Source: an uncultured Prevotellaceae bacterium | Lineage (GTDB): Bacteria > Bacteroidota > Bacteroidia > Bacteroidales > Muribaculaceae | DNA: 8,076 bases | Reading direction: 5' to 3' | Assembly (NCBI GenBank): GCA_945645715.1 | Contig: CALZFJ010000074.1 | Span: 1 to 8,076 of the forward strand | In this document: piece after piece, positions 1-6,885 of the stretch | Layout: each line of letters opens with the position of its first letter | Numbering within the stretch: the first letter of the stretch is position 1 | Translations under genes and position numbers: made by a program | The notes under the pieces: model-generated | The model's database searches: none | What the model saw: only the letters and a program-made list of their open reading frames with translations | What the model was told of the DNA's origin: nothing

Positions 1-1146
1 GTAAGTAACGCCGTCGGGGATTGTGATATTTGCCAGACTATAGCAACCATAGAATGTGCTATCCTCGATGCGGGTGAGACCTGCAGGAAGCACAACCGAC
101 TCTAAGCTGCCGCAATTGTAGAATGCCGATGCACCGATGGTGGCTACATTGTCGGGGATGGTGAGTGTGGCAATCTGGCAAGTGCTGAAAGCAAAATCGC
201 CGATAGCCGTCACCGATGCCGGAATTGTAGTGGCTTTGCTGCCTGTAAGGATAGTATTTGAGGCTGTATTGACAAGCGCATTGCAACTTTCGCGCGAATC
301 ATACACCGCGTTCTCGGCAGCTACCTCAATAGAGCTGAGGGCACCGCAGTGGGCAAATGCGAGGTTGCCAATTGATGCCACGTCCTTGCCTATCGTGAGC
401 GTTTGTATTGCCGAACAGTAGCTAAATGCCTCGGCACCTATGGTGGGCACGTTGATGTCGAGAGCTGTGAGCTGTGTACAGCTTGCGAAAGCGGCGTCGC
501 CTATCTCGGCTATCGTAGTGGGGAACACTAATGCTTCAAAGGCACAGCCTGAGAAAGCATGGGCACCTATTTTGGTGCAGCTTTCCGGGAAATTGATGTT
601 TTTCAGCTTGCTTGAAGCATAAAACGAGTGCGCCGGTATTTCGGTGATTCCCTCGCCCAAGGTCACTGTCACCAAGCCGGTGTTGCCGAATGCCAATTGT
701 CCCATTGTGGTAACCGTACCCGGAAGCGAAACGCTTTCGAGCTTCTTGCAGCTATAGAAGGCATTTTCGCCGATAGTCGTCAGGCTCGAACCTTCTGCAA
801 TGGTGAGAGTTGTCATCTCAGAGCAGTATTCAAATGCTTTGTAGCCTATCTCCTTGATTGTATTTGGCAAGGTGAGCGTTGTAAACTTGTTCCAGTTGGC
901 AAAGCCTAATTCTTTGATTTTAACCACAGGCTTGCCATTATATTCGGCAGGAATGATAACATTGCCCGATGGCTTCGGAACACCGTCATAGACGCCACGC
1001 ACTATATAGCCCGACTCATCTTCATTTAGTTCAAACGACAGGAAACTCGAATTAAACGGCTCGGCTGAAGCCGGCAACCACATAGAAAGAATCATGAGTG
1101 CCACAATCATGGTGAGGCATCTTGGTGAAGTGAATTTTTTTGCCAT
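1..1146 (-). CDS. BspA-like leucine-rich-repeat secreted protein (3' part outside window)
   Basis: The frame is open from an ATG at 1146 to base 1, giving 382 residues with no stop, so the C-terminus is missing. Residues 1-28 form a signal peptide: a basic start (MAKK), a hydrophobic core, and an A-S-A site before Glu29. No lipobox is seen. A short beta-rich region (about 35-80) leads into repeats of roughly 22-25 residues of the BspA/Treponema type (LRR_5), with recurring 'IG..AF..C..L..v.lP..v' units from about 85 to 382. Near 278-310 is the insert common in this family, with 'YDSRESCNALV' followed by an 'IPASV' restart. Family members are exported surface or outer-membrane proteins, often linked to adhesion; the ligand here is unknown. 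A T9SS or other anchoring domain may lie in the unseen C-terminus. The gene sits alone behind its own candidate promoter. The class is well supported; the role is not. Confidence 0.93.
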   Translation of the reverse strand, partial: MAKKFTSPRCLTMIVALMILSMWLPASAEPFNSSFLSFELNEDESGYIVRGVYDGVPKPSGNVIIPAEYNGKPVVKIKELGFANWNKFTTLTLPNTIKEIGYKAFEYCSEMTTLTIAEGSSLTTIGENAFYSCKKLESVSLPGTVTTMGQLAFGNTGLVTVTLGEGITEIPAHSFYASSKLKNINFPESCTKIGAHAFSGCAFEALVFPTTIAEIGDAAFASCTQLTALDINVPTIGAEAFSYCSAIQTLTIGKDVASIGNLAFAHCGALSSIEVAAENAVYDSRESCNALVNTASNTILTGSKATTIPASVTAIGDFAFSTCQIATLTIPDNVATIGASAFYNCGSLESVVLPAGLTRIEDSTFYGCYSLANITIPDGVTY

Positions 1147-1265
1147 AATTTTTAAGGTAAGCCACCCCGCCCCGATGGAGGAGAGCTGCATTAAGTTTAT
1201 GTTTTCAATCACGGCAAACCATACCATCGGATATGGGCATACCGCCTATTTTAATTCGTTTTCTA

Positions 1266-1273
1266 CAAAATTA
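1266..1273 (-). promoter_or_regulatory. Candidate Bacteroidales -7 promoter box for the BspA-like gene
   Basis: On the minus strand these bases read TAATTTTG, an exact match to the Bacteroidales sigma-ABfr -7 consensus TAnnTTTG. Transcription would begin near 1260, leaving a leader of about 115 nt before the ATG at 1146. I do not see a convincing TTTG -33 box at the usual spacing, so the promoter may rely on the A-tract DNA just upstream. An 8-mer with two free positions can occur by chance in AT-rich DNA. Confidence 0.42.
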
Positions 1274-1298
1274 GCGGTTTAAGGTTGCTCGTAATATG

Positions 1299-1346
1299 AT
1301 AAAATCTTCCAATTTTATGACAAAATCTATCAAAATCACCGAAAAT
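1299..1346. promoter_or_regulatory. Phased A-tracts (predicted curved DNA) upstream of the BspA-like promoter
   Basis: Five A/T tracts begin at 1301 (AAAAT), 1311 (AATTTT), 1322 (AAAAT), 1332 (AAAAT) and 1342 (AAAAT), at intervals of 10, 11, 10 and 10 bp, close to one helical turn. The first two lie in a 7 bp inverted repeat, ATAAAAT at 1299-1305 and ATTTTAT at 1312-1318, with a 6-base loop. Relative to the proposed start near 1260 the tracts fall at about -40 to -86, where UP-element-like or bent DNA can help a promoter with a weak -33 box. The spacing is seen directly; curvature and function are inferred. The A/T-only hairpin has no GC stem, so I do not call it a terminator for the upstream gene. 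Confidence 0.45.
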
Positions 1347-1373
1347 GCACAATTTCAAGCCTGCGCTGCGTCG

Positions 1374-3065
1374 CTACCCGGCATGATAGTGAGTGGGAGC
1401 ACAGCCATACACTCGCTTGAAGGCACGCGAGAACGTCTCGGCATCGCTGAAACCACACTGAGTGGCTATCTCCGACATTGGCATCTGGCTATTGGTGGTG
1501 AGCAAGTGCGCGGCACGCTCCATCTGTATTGCCGAGATGAACACTTTTGGCGACTTGCCGGTGACTTCGGTCATGCGGCGGCGGAACGTCTGCTCGCTCA
1601 TGTTAAGCCTCTGCGCAATCTGCGCCACACCGATTTCGCCCAATGATAGTCCACGCTCCACTTCCTCAATCACACTGTTGAGGAAGCCGTCGGAATCGGA
1701 GACAGGCGAGACCGGAGTATCGAGGTGAGGACCGTTCTCTTTCGACTTCTCTTCTTGTGCATTCTCAATAGCCTCTACACGGCTTATCAGCTCCTGAATG
1801 TGGAGGCGATGACGGCGTGTGACAAGGCGAATGACGAGCACAAATGCCACCAGCAGCACCACGGCAGCCGCCACCACTACCACAAGCCATGTGTGGCGGC
1901 GTTCGTTCTCGGCACGAAGCTGAGTGTTGTCGAATTCAGCCGAATATCGGGCAAGTGATTCGGCAGTGGCATGCGAGTAGAGCGAATCTTTCAGCGCATT
2001 GAAGCGGTCAAGCTCCATGCGGGCGCTGTCGCGGTCGATATCCCAATAAGCCTCATAGAGTCCGCGGTGAGAGTGCACCAGATTGTAGAGGTCGCCCATA
2101 GTATCGAAAATATGTGCCGCCTCGCGATAACACCCAATAGCCTCAGCCCGGCGTCCTTGCTGCAAGAGCAGCAGTCCGAGCTGGTTGAGGTCGATGGCAA
2201 GGGAGTGCAGATTGCCGGTCTCGCGCAGCTGTGCAATGGCAGTGCGGTAGGCAGCCTCAGCAGCGGCATAGCGTTTCAGCCCCAAAAGGGCGACGGCACG
2301 CTGCGACAGGCGCACCGGCAACCGCTGCAGCTTGCCGTGGAGCGAGTCGAGAGAGTATGCACGGTTGGCATAGGCGAGAGCAAGAGAGTCATTGTGTAGC
2401 TTGTGATAAACCTCCGACGCCATTCCGAGCAGCACAGCCTTGCGGGCCGGATTATTGGCACGTTCGGCATACTCAAGGCCTTGCAGAATATAGCTCTCGG
2501 CACGGTCGGGATTATCGGCTGCCATGTAGGTGCCGGCAAGCACATTGAGGCTCGACGAGATTCGGTCGGGGTCGCCTGAGCGCATATCTATTTCAAGTGC
2601 CTGCTTGGAGTAGTATGCCGCCCGGGAGAAATCGCCTTTGCGCACCTTGATGATTGCAAGCAGATTGTAGCAGTAGCCCTTGTCGCTGCCGTCAAAGCGA
2701 CAAAGAGGCAGCGCCTTCAGCGCATATTGCTCGGCGAGGTCGTAGTGCTGGCGGTCGTAGTGCCACTCGGCAGCCCAGTAGCACACTTGCTGGCGCAAGG
2801 AGTCGGTGGGAGTGTCGTCAGAGAAAGCCTGATGCTCGTCGGATAGCTCTTCAGCCACAATCACCTTCATGAAGCGGTTGGCAAGCTGCGAACTCGGTTG
2901 CTGCTCAAATTGCTCAATGATGCGTAGCACAGCAGCATCGTGGTCACTGTCGGCCGATGCCTGTGCCGCAGCCGGTGCAACTGAGAACAGCCACACCACG
3001 GCAACGACGGCACAATATTGCAACAGCAATCGGCTCATAATGAATCTACCGGATTTCATGTTCAT
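1374..3065 (-). CDS. TPR-containing, membrane-spanning AraC-family transcriptional regulator
   Basis: A 563-residue protein starting at the ATG at 3065. A TTG one codon upstream and ATGs at 3059 and 3038 are alternatives; the 3038 start (MSRLLLQYC) gives the cleanest signal peptide, ending near AAAQ-A. The N-terminal two thirds are helical TPR-like repeats (about 60-340), for example 'YYSKQALEIDMRSGD' and 'AIGCYREAAHIFDTMGD'. A single transmembrane helix (about 391-415) is followed by a short charged, coiled-coil-like linker. The C-terminus (about 475-563) is an AraC/XylS double helix-turn-helix, with 'IAQRLNMSEQTFRRRM' and the signature 'IATQCGFSDAETFSRAFKR'. The topology implies periplasmic TPRs and cytoplasmic, membrane-tethered DNA binding, a recurring Bacteroidetes design without kinase or receiver domains. 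It begins 31 bp after the CE2-like esterase, so it is probably co-transcribed with it and may control it. The signal sensed cannot be read from sequence. Confidence 0.92.
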   Translation of the reverse strand: MNMKSGRFIMSRLLLQYCAVVAVVWLFSVAPAAAQASADSDHDAAVLRIIEQFEQQPSSQLANRFMKVIVAEELSDEHQAFSDDTPTDSLRQQVCYWAAEWHYDRQHYDLAEQYALKALPLCRFDGSDKGYCYNLLAIIKVRKGDFSRAAYYSKQALEIDMRSGDPDRISSSLNVLAGTYMAADNPDRAESYILQGLEYAERANNPARKAVLLGMASEVYHKLHNDSLALAYANRAYSLDSLHGKLQRLPVRLSQRAVALLGLKRYAAAEAAYRTAIAQLRETGNLHSLAIDLNQLGLLLLQQGRRAEAIGCYREAAHIFDTMGDLYNLVHSHRGLYEAYWDIDRDSARMELDRFNALKDSLYSHATAESLARYSAEFDNTQLRAENERRHTWLVVVVAAAVVLLVAFVLVIRLVTRRHRLHIQELISRVEAIENAQEEKSKENGPHLDTPVSPVSDSDGFLNSVIEEVERGLSLGEIGVAQIAQRLNMSEQTFRRRMTEVTGKSPKVFISAIQMERAAHLLTTNSQMPMSEIATQCGFSDAETFSRAFKRVYGCAPTHYHAG

Positions 3066-3096
3066 CAATAAACGGTATTCGGTGAGAGGGAAAAAG

Positions 3097-4176
3097 TCAC
3101 TTCCAGCCGGTGATTTTGCGGATAAACGGTATCAGCTCGTTCGACATCTTCACATTCTGTGCCTTAGAGGGGTGATAGTCGGCACCATATCCGAGGGCAC
3201 CGGTCTGTGTGGTGAAGTCGAAGCGGTAGATATCCTTCACTCCTGCCGACGTGAGGTTCTTATAGGCTCCATCTACAGCCGACACATGCACCTTGCTTGC
3301 TTCACCATTGAGCATAGGACCTGTAATCATCACAATCTTTGCCTTCGGGTGAATCTTGCGCAGTTTCTTTACAAACGCCTCATAATTAGCCTGATAAAGC
3401 TCCGATTTGTAGCCCGGAGTGCTGAAGTCGTTAGTGCCGAGGCAGATGCAAATCACGTGGGGCACATACGATGAGTGATTCCACAGCTGCGAGTCGTCGT
3501 AGAGCGAAGTGTAGTCATACCACTTTGGCATGATGTCCTTATCGCCGTCGGGATTACCATTGTAGTTGCGATACATACCAATACCCGAGCGTGCCACCAC
3601 ATTGTGTTGTGCATTGAGGGCACGCGAGGTGAGCACGGCGTAGGTGTAATAGTGGTTTTCGGTGGAGTCGGTGTAGTGAATGTCGCCATTGGCAGCCTCA
3701 GTGCCATATCCGCAGGTGATAGAGTTGCCGATATACTCCATGCGGCGTTCAGGTTGGCGCGTAGCAGCGAGCAGCTTGGCACCGTCGGCAAGGAGGAAGC
3801 CGCGGAACTCGGGGCGGTCGCGATAGCCCTCATACACCAGCATAGCATCCACCGAGTGGTGGTCGCCGCGCAACCCGGTGGCGAGCTGAATCACCGAGTC
3901 GCCTTTCGAGAAGAAAATCTTGCGTGCAGGCTGATTATCCACCTGCACCATAAAGTAGCCACTGCCCGGCTTTGCCTTCATGGCAATCTCCGACCCGGTG
4001 AAATTAGCCTTGATGGAAGTGCCGGGATACACCATAAGCGGTGACTCGGGATTGGTGAAGTTCACTCGCCCAGTATATACAATGCCCTTGTCGGCAGGGC
4101 TGATTGGTGTGGCTGCCTGAGCCACAATAGTGGCAGCAAACAACGCTGCCGCAATTGAAAATAGATGCTTTATCAT
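3097..4176 (-). CDS. CE2-like SGNH carbohydrate esterase (probable acetyl esterase), secreted
   Basis: A 359-residue exported enzyme. Residues 1-21 are a signal peptide ending A-Q-A. Residues of about 25-140 form a beta-sandwich-like N-terminal domain, and about 145-359 an SGNH/GDSL hydrolase, the two-domain layout of carbohydrate esterase family 2. Block I reads G150-N-S152-I-T-C-G-Y-G; this 'GNSITCGYG' form is typical of CE2, and Ser152 is the expected nucleophile. Block III is G247-T-N-D250 and block V is D333-Y-H335-P-S, giving the catalytic His and a possible Asp. CE2 enzymes remove O-acetyl groups from xylan, glucomannan or sugars; the substrate here is unknown. It is followed after 31 bp by the TPR-AraC regulator and preceded by a 59 bp AT-rich spacer with direct repeats. 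Assignment to SGNH is near certain; to CE2, likely. Confidence 0.92.
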   Translation of the reverse strand: MIKHLFSIAAALFAATIVAQAATPISPADKGIVYTGRVNFTNPESPLMVYPGTSIKANFTGSEIAMKAKPGSGYFMVQVDNQPARKIFFSKGDSVIQLATGLRGDHHSVDAMLVYEGYRDRPEFRGFLLADGAKLLAATRQPERRMEYIGNSITCGYGTEAANGDIHYTDSTENHYYTYAVLTSRALNAQHNVVARSGIGMYRNYNGNPDGDKDIMPKWYDYTSLYDDSQLWNHSSYVPHVICICLGTNDFSTPGYKSELYQANYEAFVKKLRKIHPKAKIVMITGPMLNGEASKVHVSAVDGAYKNLTSAGVKDIYRFDFTTQTGALGYGADYHPSKAQNVKMSNELIPFIRKITGWK

Positions 4177-4191
4177 AATTATTGAGTTATT

Positions 4192-4235
4192 TCTTATTGG
4201 TTTTATTATTATTAGTCTTAATTAGTCTTATTGGT
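4192..4235. repeat. Direct repeats in the spacer upstream of the CE2-like esterase
   Basis: The decamer TCTTATTGGT occurs at 4192-4201 and again at 4226-4235, 34 bp apart. Between them a second decamer, ATTAGTCTTA, stands in perfect tandem at 4211-4220 and 4221-4230. Together they fill most of the 59 bp spacer between the kinase stop (4236) and the esterase start (4176). AraC-family regulators often bind direct repeats, and one is encoded just downstream, so this could be its site. Low-complexity AT-rich slippage is the simpler alternative. No -7 consensus is present here. Confidence 0.4.
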
Positions 4236-5918
4236 CTAATAGTGGAAGCTGCTGCCGCCAAGGAACTCACGCAGAAGGCTCGTGCTCGGCACATCTTTCT
4301 CCTCAAGTGGCATAAAGAAATTGAGCAAGGCACGCAAGCGGAACGCCTCGGCATACTCCGGGGCACTGTGAGGCACACTGCGCAGCAGCGGTTCGGCATA
4401 GTTCTTCATCACTGCAAGTTCAAAGAGCAGCGACGAATTGAAGGTGGCATCGGCATTCTCCTGATAGGGGAAAATCCACTTGTCCTCGCCACGTCGCACA
4501 CTCTGCCAGCGGGCAATGGTCTGCTGTGCACTCACGCCGCGATACTTGTGGTCGCGGATAATGCGGCGCAGCAGGCGGTTGTCGGTGGTAGGCACCCAGT
4601 TGTGGTCGTCGATAGATATGGTGGTGAGAGCCGACACATACACGCGGAATTTCTGGTCTTCGGGAATACTCTTGGTAAGCTCCGGATTCAGTCCGTGAAT
4701 ACCCTCAATGAGCAGTATGTTGTTAGGTCCGAGTTTCAGTTTATTGCCCTTATACACACGTCGCCCGGTGGGGAAGTCGTAGGTGGGCATATCGACCTCC
4801 TCACCGGCAATAAGGCGGTTGAGGTCGGTATTGAACTGCTTCAAGTCGAGGGCATAGAGCGACTCATAGTCATATTCGCCATCGGCGTCCTTGGGAGTAT
4901 CCTCTCGGTTCACAAAGTAGTCGTCGAGGGATATCTTCTTGGGCACGAGGAAGTTGGTGAGCAGCTGAATGCTCAGACGCAGTGCCGAGGTGGTCTTTCC
5001 GCTCGACGACGGACCGGCAATTAGCACCACACGTGCACCACCCTGGCGGTAACGCTCGGTAATCTGCTCGGCAATACGGGCGAAGCACTGGTTGTGCACG
5101 GCTTCAGCCACATTGATGAGCATCGAAGCCTTGCCATCAGCAATGGCACGGTTGAGGTCGGCAACGTTGTTTAGCCCCACTATGCGGTTGAGGCGCACAT
5201 AGTCGGTGAAAGCGGCAAACATCTTCTCCTGCTCCACCGGCTGCTTAGCCTCATCGGGTTTCTTGGGATTTATGCTCATGAGCAATGCGCCCTCCTTGAA
5301 GGAAAGCAGATTGAAGTGCTTAATGTAGCCGCTCGACGGAGCAAGATTGCCATAGTAGCTGTCGGGGGTATCATCGAGGGTGTAATACACCGAGTAGAGG
5401 TCCTGCGAAGCACCAAGCAGAGCGGCTTTGTCGTGCAGTCCGGCTTCTTCAAACATCTTCACCACATCGCTTGTGAGACGTTCGTGGCGCTTAAACGGGA
5501 CATTGGCTGCCACAATCTTTTCCATACGCGCCTTGATGGCATCAAGGTCGCCGGGCTTGGGTGTCTCTGCCATTCCTTCAGCATTGATGAGCTGGGTATA
5601 GTAGCCGCCCGACACCGAGTGCTCTATGCGCAGGCGTAGCGTGGGAAAGAGGTCGCGCACTGCCTTCGACATTATCATACACAGCGAGCGCACATACACG
5701 CGCTCACCCGAGGGCGATGTGCAGTCGAGATATTCCACTTGCTTGGGCGCAAACACTGGATAGCCCAGGTCTTCGGTCTTGTTGTTCACCTTGGCGCAAA
5801 TGGGCTTGATGCCCACGCGGTCGGCAATGCGTGAAAAAATCTCGCTCAAGGTTTCACCACCCTGCACGCACAGGTATTCATTAATGTTCTTGCAAAAAAT
5901 TTCAATTCCTTTTACCAT
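4236..5918 (-). CDS. Nucleoside kinase (uridine kinase-like) with ThrRS-like N-terminal domain
   Basis: A 560-residue cytoplasmic protein. The C-terminal half is a P-loop kinase of the uridine kinase/phosphoribulokinase family: Walker A G302-P-S-S-S-G-K308-T309, acidic 'LDDYF' at 331-335, 'YDFPTG' at 380-385, and 'EGIH' at 405-408. Such enzymes phosphorylate a nucleoside with NTP in pyrimidine salvage; the exact substrate is not readable. Residues of about 1-65 resemble a TGS domain and about 72-215 the threonyl-tRNA synthetase N2/SAD editing domain, including 'IEHSVSGGYY' and the following 'LDAIKARMEKIVAANVPFKR' segment. The HxxxH of ThrRS editing sites would fall at Arg77-S-L-C-Met81, so both histidines are lost. 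This fusion is known in bacteria, including Bacteroidetes, and makes the protein far longer than a plain uridine kinase (about 210 residues). It lies 37 bp behind the S24 repressor on the same strand. Confidence 0.93.
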   Translation of the reverse strand: MVKGIEIFCKNINEYLCVQGGETLSEIFSRIADRVGIKPICAKVNNKTEDLGYPVFAPKQVEYLDCTSPSGERVYVRSLCMIMSKAVRDLFPTLRLRIEHSVSGGYYTQLINAEGMAETPKPGDLDAIKARMEKIVAANVPFKRHERLTSDVVKMFEEAGLHDKAALLGASQDLYSVYYTLDDTPDSYYGNLAPSSGYIKHFNLLSFKEGALLMSINPKKPDEAKQPVEQEKMFAAFTDYVRLNRIVGLNNVADLNRAIADGKASMLINVAEAVHNQCFARIAEQITERYRQGGARVVLIAGPSSSGKTTSALRLSIQLLTNFLVPKKISLDDYFVNREDTPKDADGEYDYESLYALDLKQFNTDLNRLIAGEEVDMPTYDFPTGRRVYKGNKLKLGPNNILLIEGIHGLNPELTKSIPEDQKFRVYVSALTTISIDDHNWVPTTDNRLLRRIIRDHKYRGVSAQQTIARWQSVRRGEDKWIFPYQENADATFNSSLLFELAVMKNYAEPLLRSVPHSAPEYAEAFRLRALLNFFMPLEEKDVPSTSLLREFLGGSSFHY

Positions 5919-5955
5919 AGTGTGTTTTTTTAGTTTATTGTGATTAAATCTTTCA

Positions 5956-6651
5956 TTACATTCTCTTATCTACGTGCAAAATGTGCTGCACAAACATCAT
6001 GTCGCGAATGTCGGTGCGGCGCACCTCCATATCATCGTAGTTGCGGTTCTCCGAGCGCAGAATCACCATTTCGGGATCGTCGTGACGGCGCACATACTTC
6101 ACCATGCAGTAGTCGTCGAGCACCACCACATATATCTGCCCCCAGAAAATCTGCTGCAGATTGCTCAGCTCGCGCACCGCGATGAAGTCGCCGCTGCGAA
6201 TCACGGGGTGCATGCTGTCGCCGCTCACGGTGACTATGCGGCAGCCCTCGGGAATACCGGGCAGATTCACATAGCCCACGATATTCTCTGAGGCAAACAT
6301 TCGTGCACGCGGCATTATGCCGGCAGTTACGTCGATGTCATATACGGGCGTACCTTGGCGGTCGGTCGATGGCACATTGCGAATCTGTCCGTCGAACACC
6401 ATAGCCTCCGATGGCATTGCCACAGGCTGCTTGGCGTAGGGTAGGTCGGAGCCGGTGGTTATCCAATCCTTCGACAGCCCCAGATTCACCACAATGCGGT
6501 TGATGAGCGAGTCGTTCAAAGGGAGCTTCCCATTCAGATACTTCGACATATTGGAAGAATCCACCCCAATGCGTCGGGCAAACTCGCCCTGCGTTAGCCC
6601 CATTTCGCGTATGATGTATTTCACGCGGTCGATAATTTCACAGTTATCCAT
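5956..6651 (-). CDS. XRE-type HTH / S24 peptidase repressor (LexA/CI-like)
   Basis: A 231-residue protein. Residues of about 6-60 are a Cro/CI helix-turn-helix ('LTQGEFARRIGVDSSNMSKYL'-like, positions 19-39). After a linker, residues of about 100-225 are an S24 (LexA/UmuD/CI) domain. The nucleophile motif is G144-D-S146-M-H-P, and the general-base Lys is K185 in 'CMVKYVRR'. An Ala110-Gly111 pair in 'DVTAG' stands 36 residues before Ser146, and Ser to Lys is 39; in E. coli LexA these distances are 35 and 37. Self-cleavage therefore looks possible, which would make it a damage- or stress-released repressor. No phage genes are adjacent. It is divergent from the alpha/beta-hydrolase gene, and the shared spacer carries TTACC half-sites, so autoregulation is likely. 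It may lead an operon with the nucleoside kinase. Targets beyond its own promoter are unknown. Confidence 0.92.
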   Translation of the reverse strand: MDNCEIIDRVKYIIREMGLTQGEFARRIGVDSSNMSKYLNGKLPLNDSLINRIVVNLGLSKDWITTGSDLPYAKQPVAMPSEAMVFDGQIRNVPSTDRQGTPVYDIDVTAGIMPRARMFASENIVGYVNLPGIPEGCRIVTVSGDSMHPVIRSGDFIAVRELSNLQQIFWGQIYVVVLDDYCMVKYVRRHDDPEMVILRSENRNYDDMEVRRTDIRDMMFVQHILHVDKRM

Positions 6652-6696
6652 AGCCTTAGTTTCAGTCGTAACAGGTTAATGACTTAATATTTTGCC

Positions 6697-6761
6697 GCAA
6701 GTTACCACTTTTTTGGCAATTTACCAATACCCAAGTGGTAAAAATCCCTAAATTACCCACT
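6697..6761. promoter_or_regulatory. Cluster of TTACC(A/C) half-sites: candidate operator of the S24 repressor
   Basis: Four related half-sites lie in 65 bp just upstream of the repressor gene. GCAAGTTACCA (6697-6707) and GCAATTTACCA (6716-6726) match at 10 of 11 positions, 19 bp apart. AAGTGGTAA (6733-6741) is the exact inverse of TTACCACTT (6702-6710). TTACCCACT (6753-6761) is a one-mismatch form. A further TACCACT occurs at 6841-6847 near the divergent gene. In the repressor's direction the first two read TGGTAAnTTGC, one base short of a TAnnTTTG -7 box, so operator and promoter may overlap. The repeats are seen directly; binding is inferred. Confidence 0.55.
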
Positions 6762-6810
6762 ATTTTCCCGAAAGTAGGTGTCTCATATATAATTATTGGC
6801 ATAAGAATCC

Positions 6811-6828
6811 GTTACTTATTATAGTAAT
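6811..6828. promoter_or_regulatory. Hyphenated inverted repeat TTACT-N6-AGTAA upstream of the alpha/beta hydrolase
   Basis: TTACT at 6812-6816 and AGTAA at 6823-6827 form a palindrome around a TATTAT centre, about 60 bp before the hydrolase ATG. The position suits a promoter-overlapping operator, and the centre could be part of a -10-like element, but no clear TAnnTTTG box is found for this gene. Two CACTAAA copies follow (6832-6838 and 6844-6850). The arms are short, so chance is a real alternative. Confidence 0.3.
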
Positions 6829-6885
6829 CGACACTAAAACTACCACTAAACTTATAAATCGCGACAAATTAACACATTCTATAAT

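Noticed and set aside
137..909. Several short plus-strand open frames opposite the BspA-like gene
   Set aside because: They are antisense to regular LRR units, which keep stops out of other frames by their repetitive composition. The minus-strand frame has a signal peptide and continuous repeats.
1..1146. Repeated motifs in the BspA-like gene considered as a CRISPR-like or tandem DNA repeat array
   Set aside because: The periodicity is at protein level (about 22-25 residues) with diverged DNA; there is no constant repeat with unique spacers.
1172..1230. Inverted pair CCGATGG (1172-1178) and CCATCGG (1224-1230) in the BspA-like leader, considered as a riboswitch or attenuator
   Set aside because: Only 7 bp with a 45-base loop, no extension of pairing and no known riboswitch core; compatible with chance.
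1299..1318. A/T-only hairpin considered as a terminator for the TPR-AraC gene
   Set aside because: There is no GC stem, and the structure is better explained as part of the phased A-tract block upstream of the next gene.
3475..4044. Plus-strand open frame of 189 codons opposite the CE2-like esterase
   Set aside because: Antisense to the conserved SGNH enzyme; no signal, domain or upstream promoter supports it.
4182..5024. Plus-strand open frame of 280 codons opposite the nucleoside kinase
   Set aside because: It lies wholly antisense to the conserved kinase core (P-loop and following motifs), its product shows no recognisable domain, and its codon pattern is what the antisense of GC-rich third positions gives.
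5956..6651. S24 repressor considered as the mark of a prophage or integrative element
   Set aside because: No integrase, excisionase, structural phage gene, attachment repeat or tRNA is visible in the window, and the neighbours are ordinary metabolic and surface genes.
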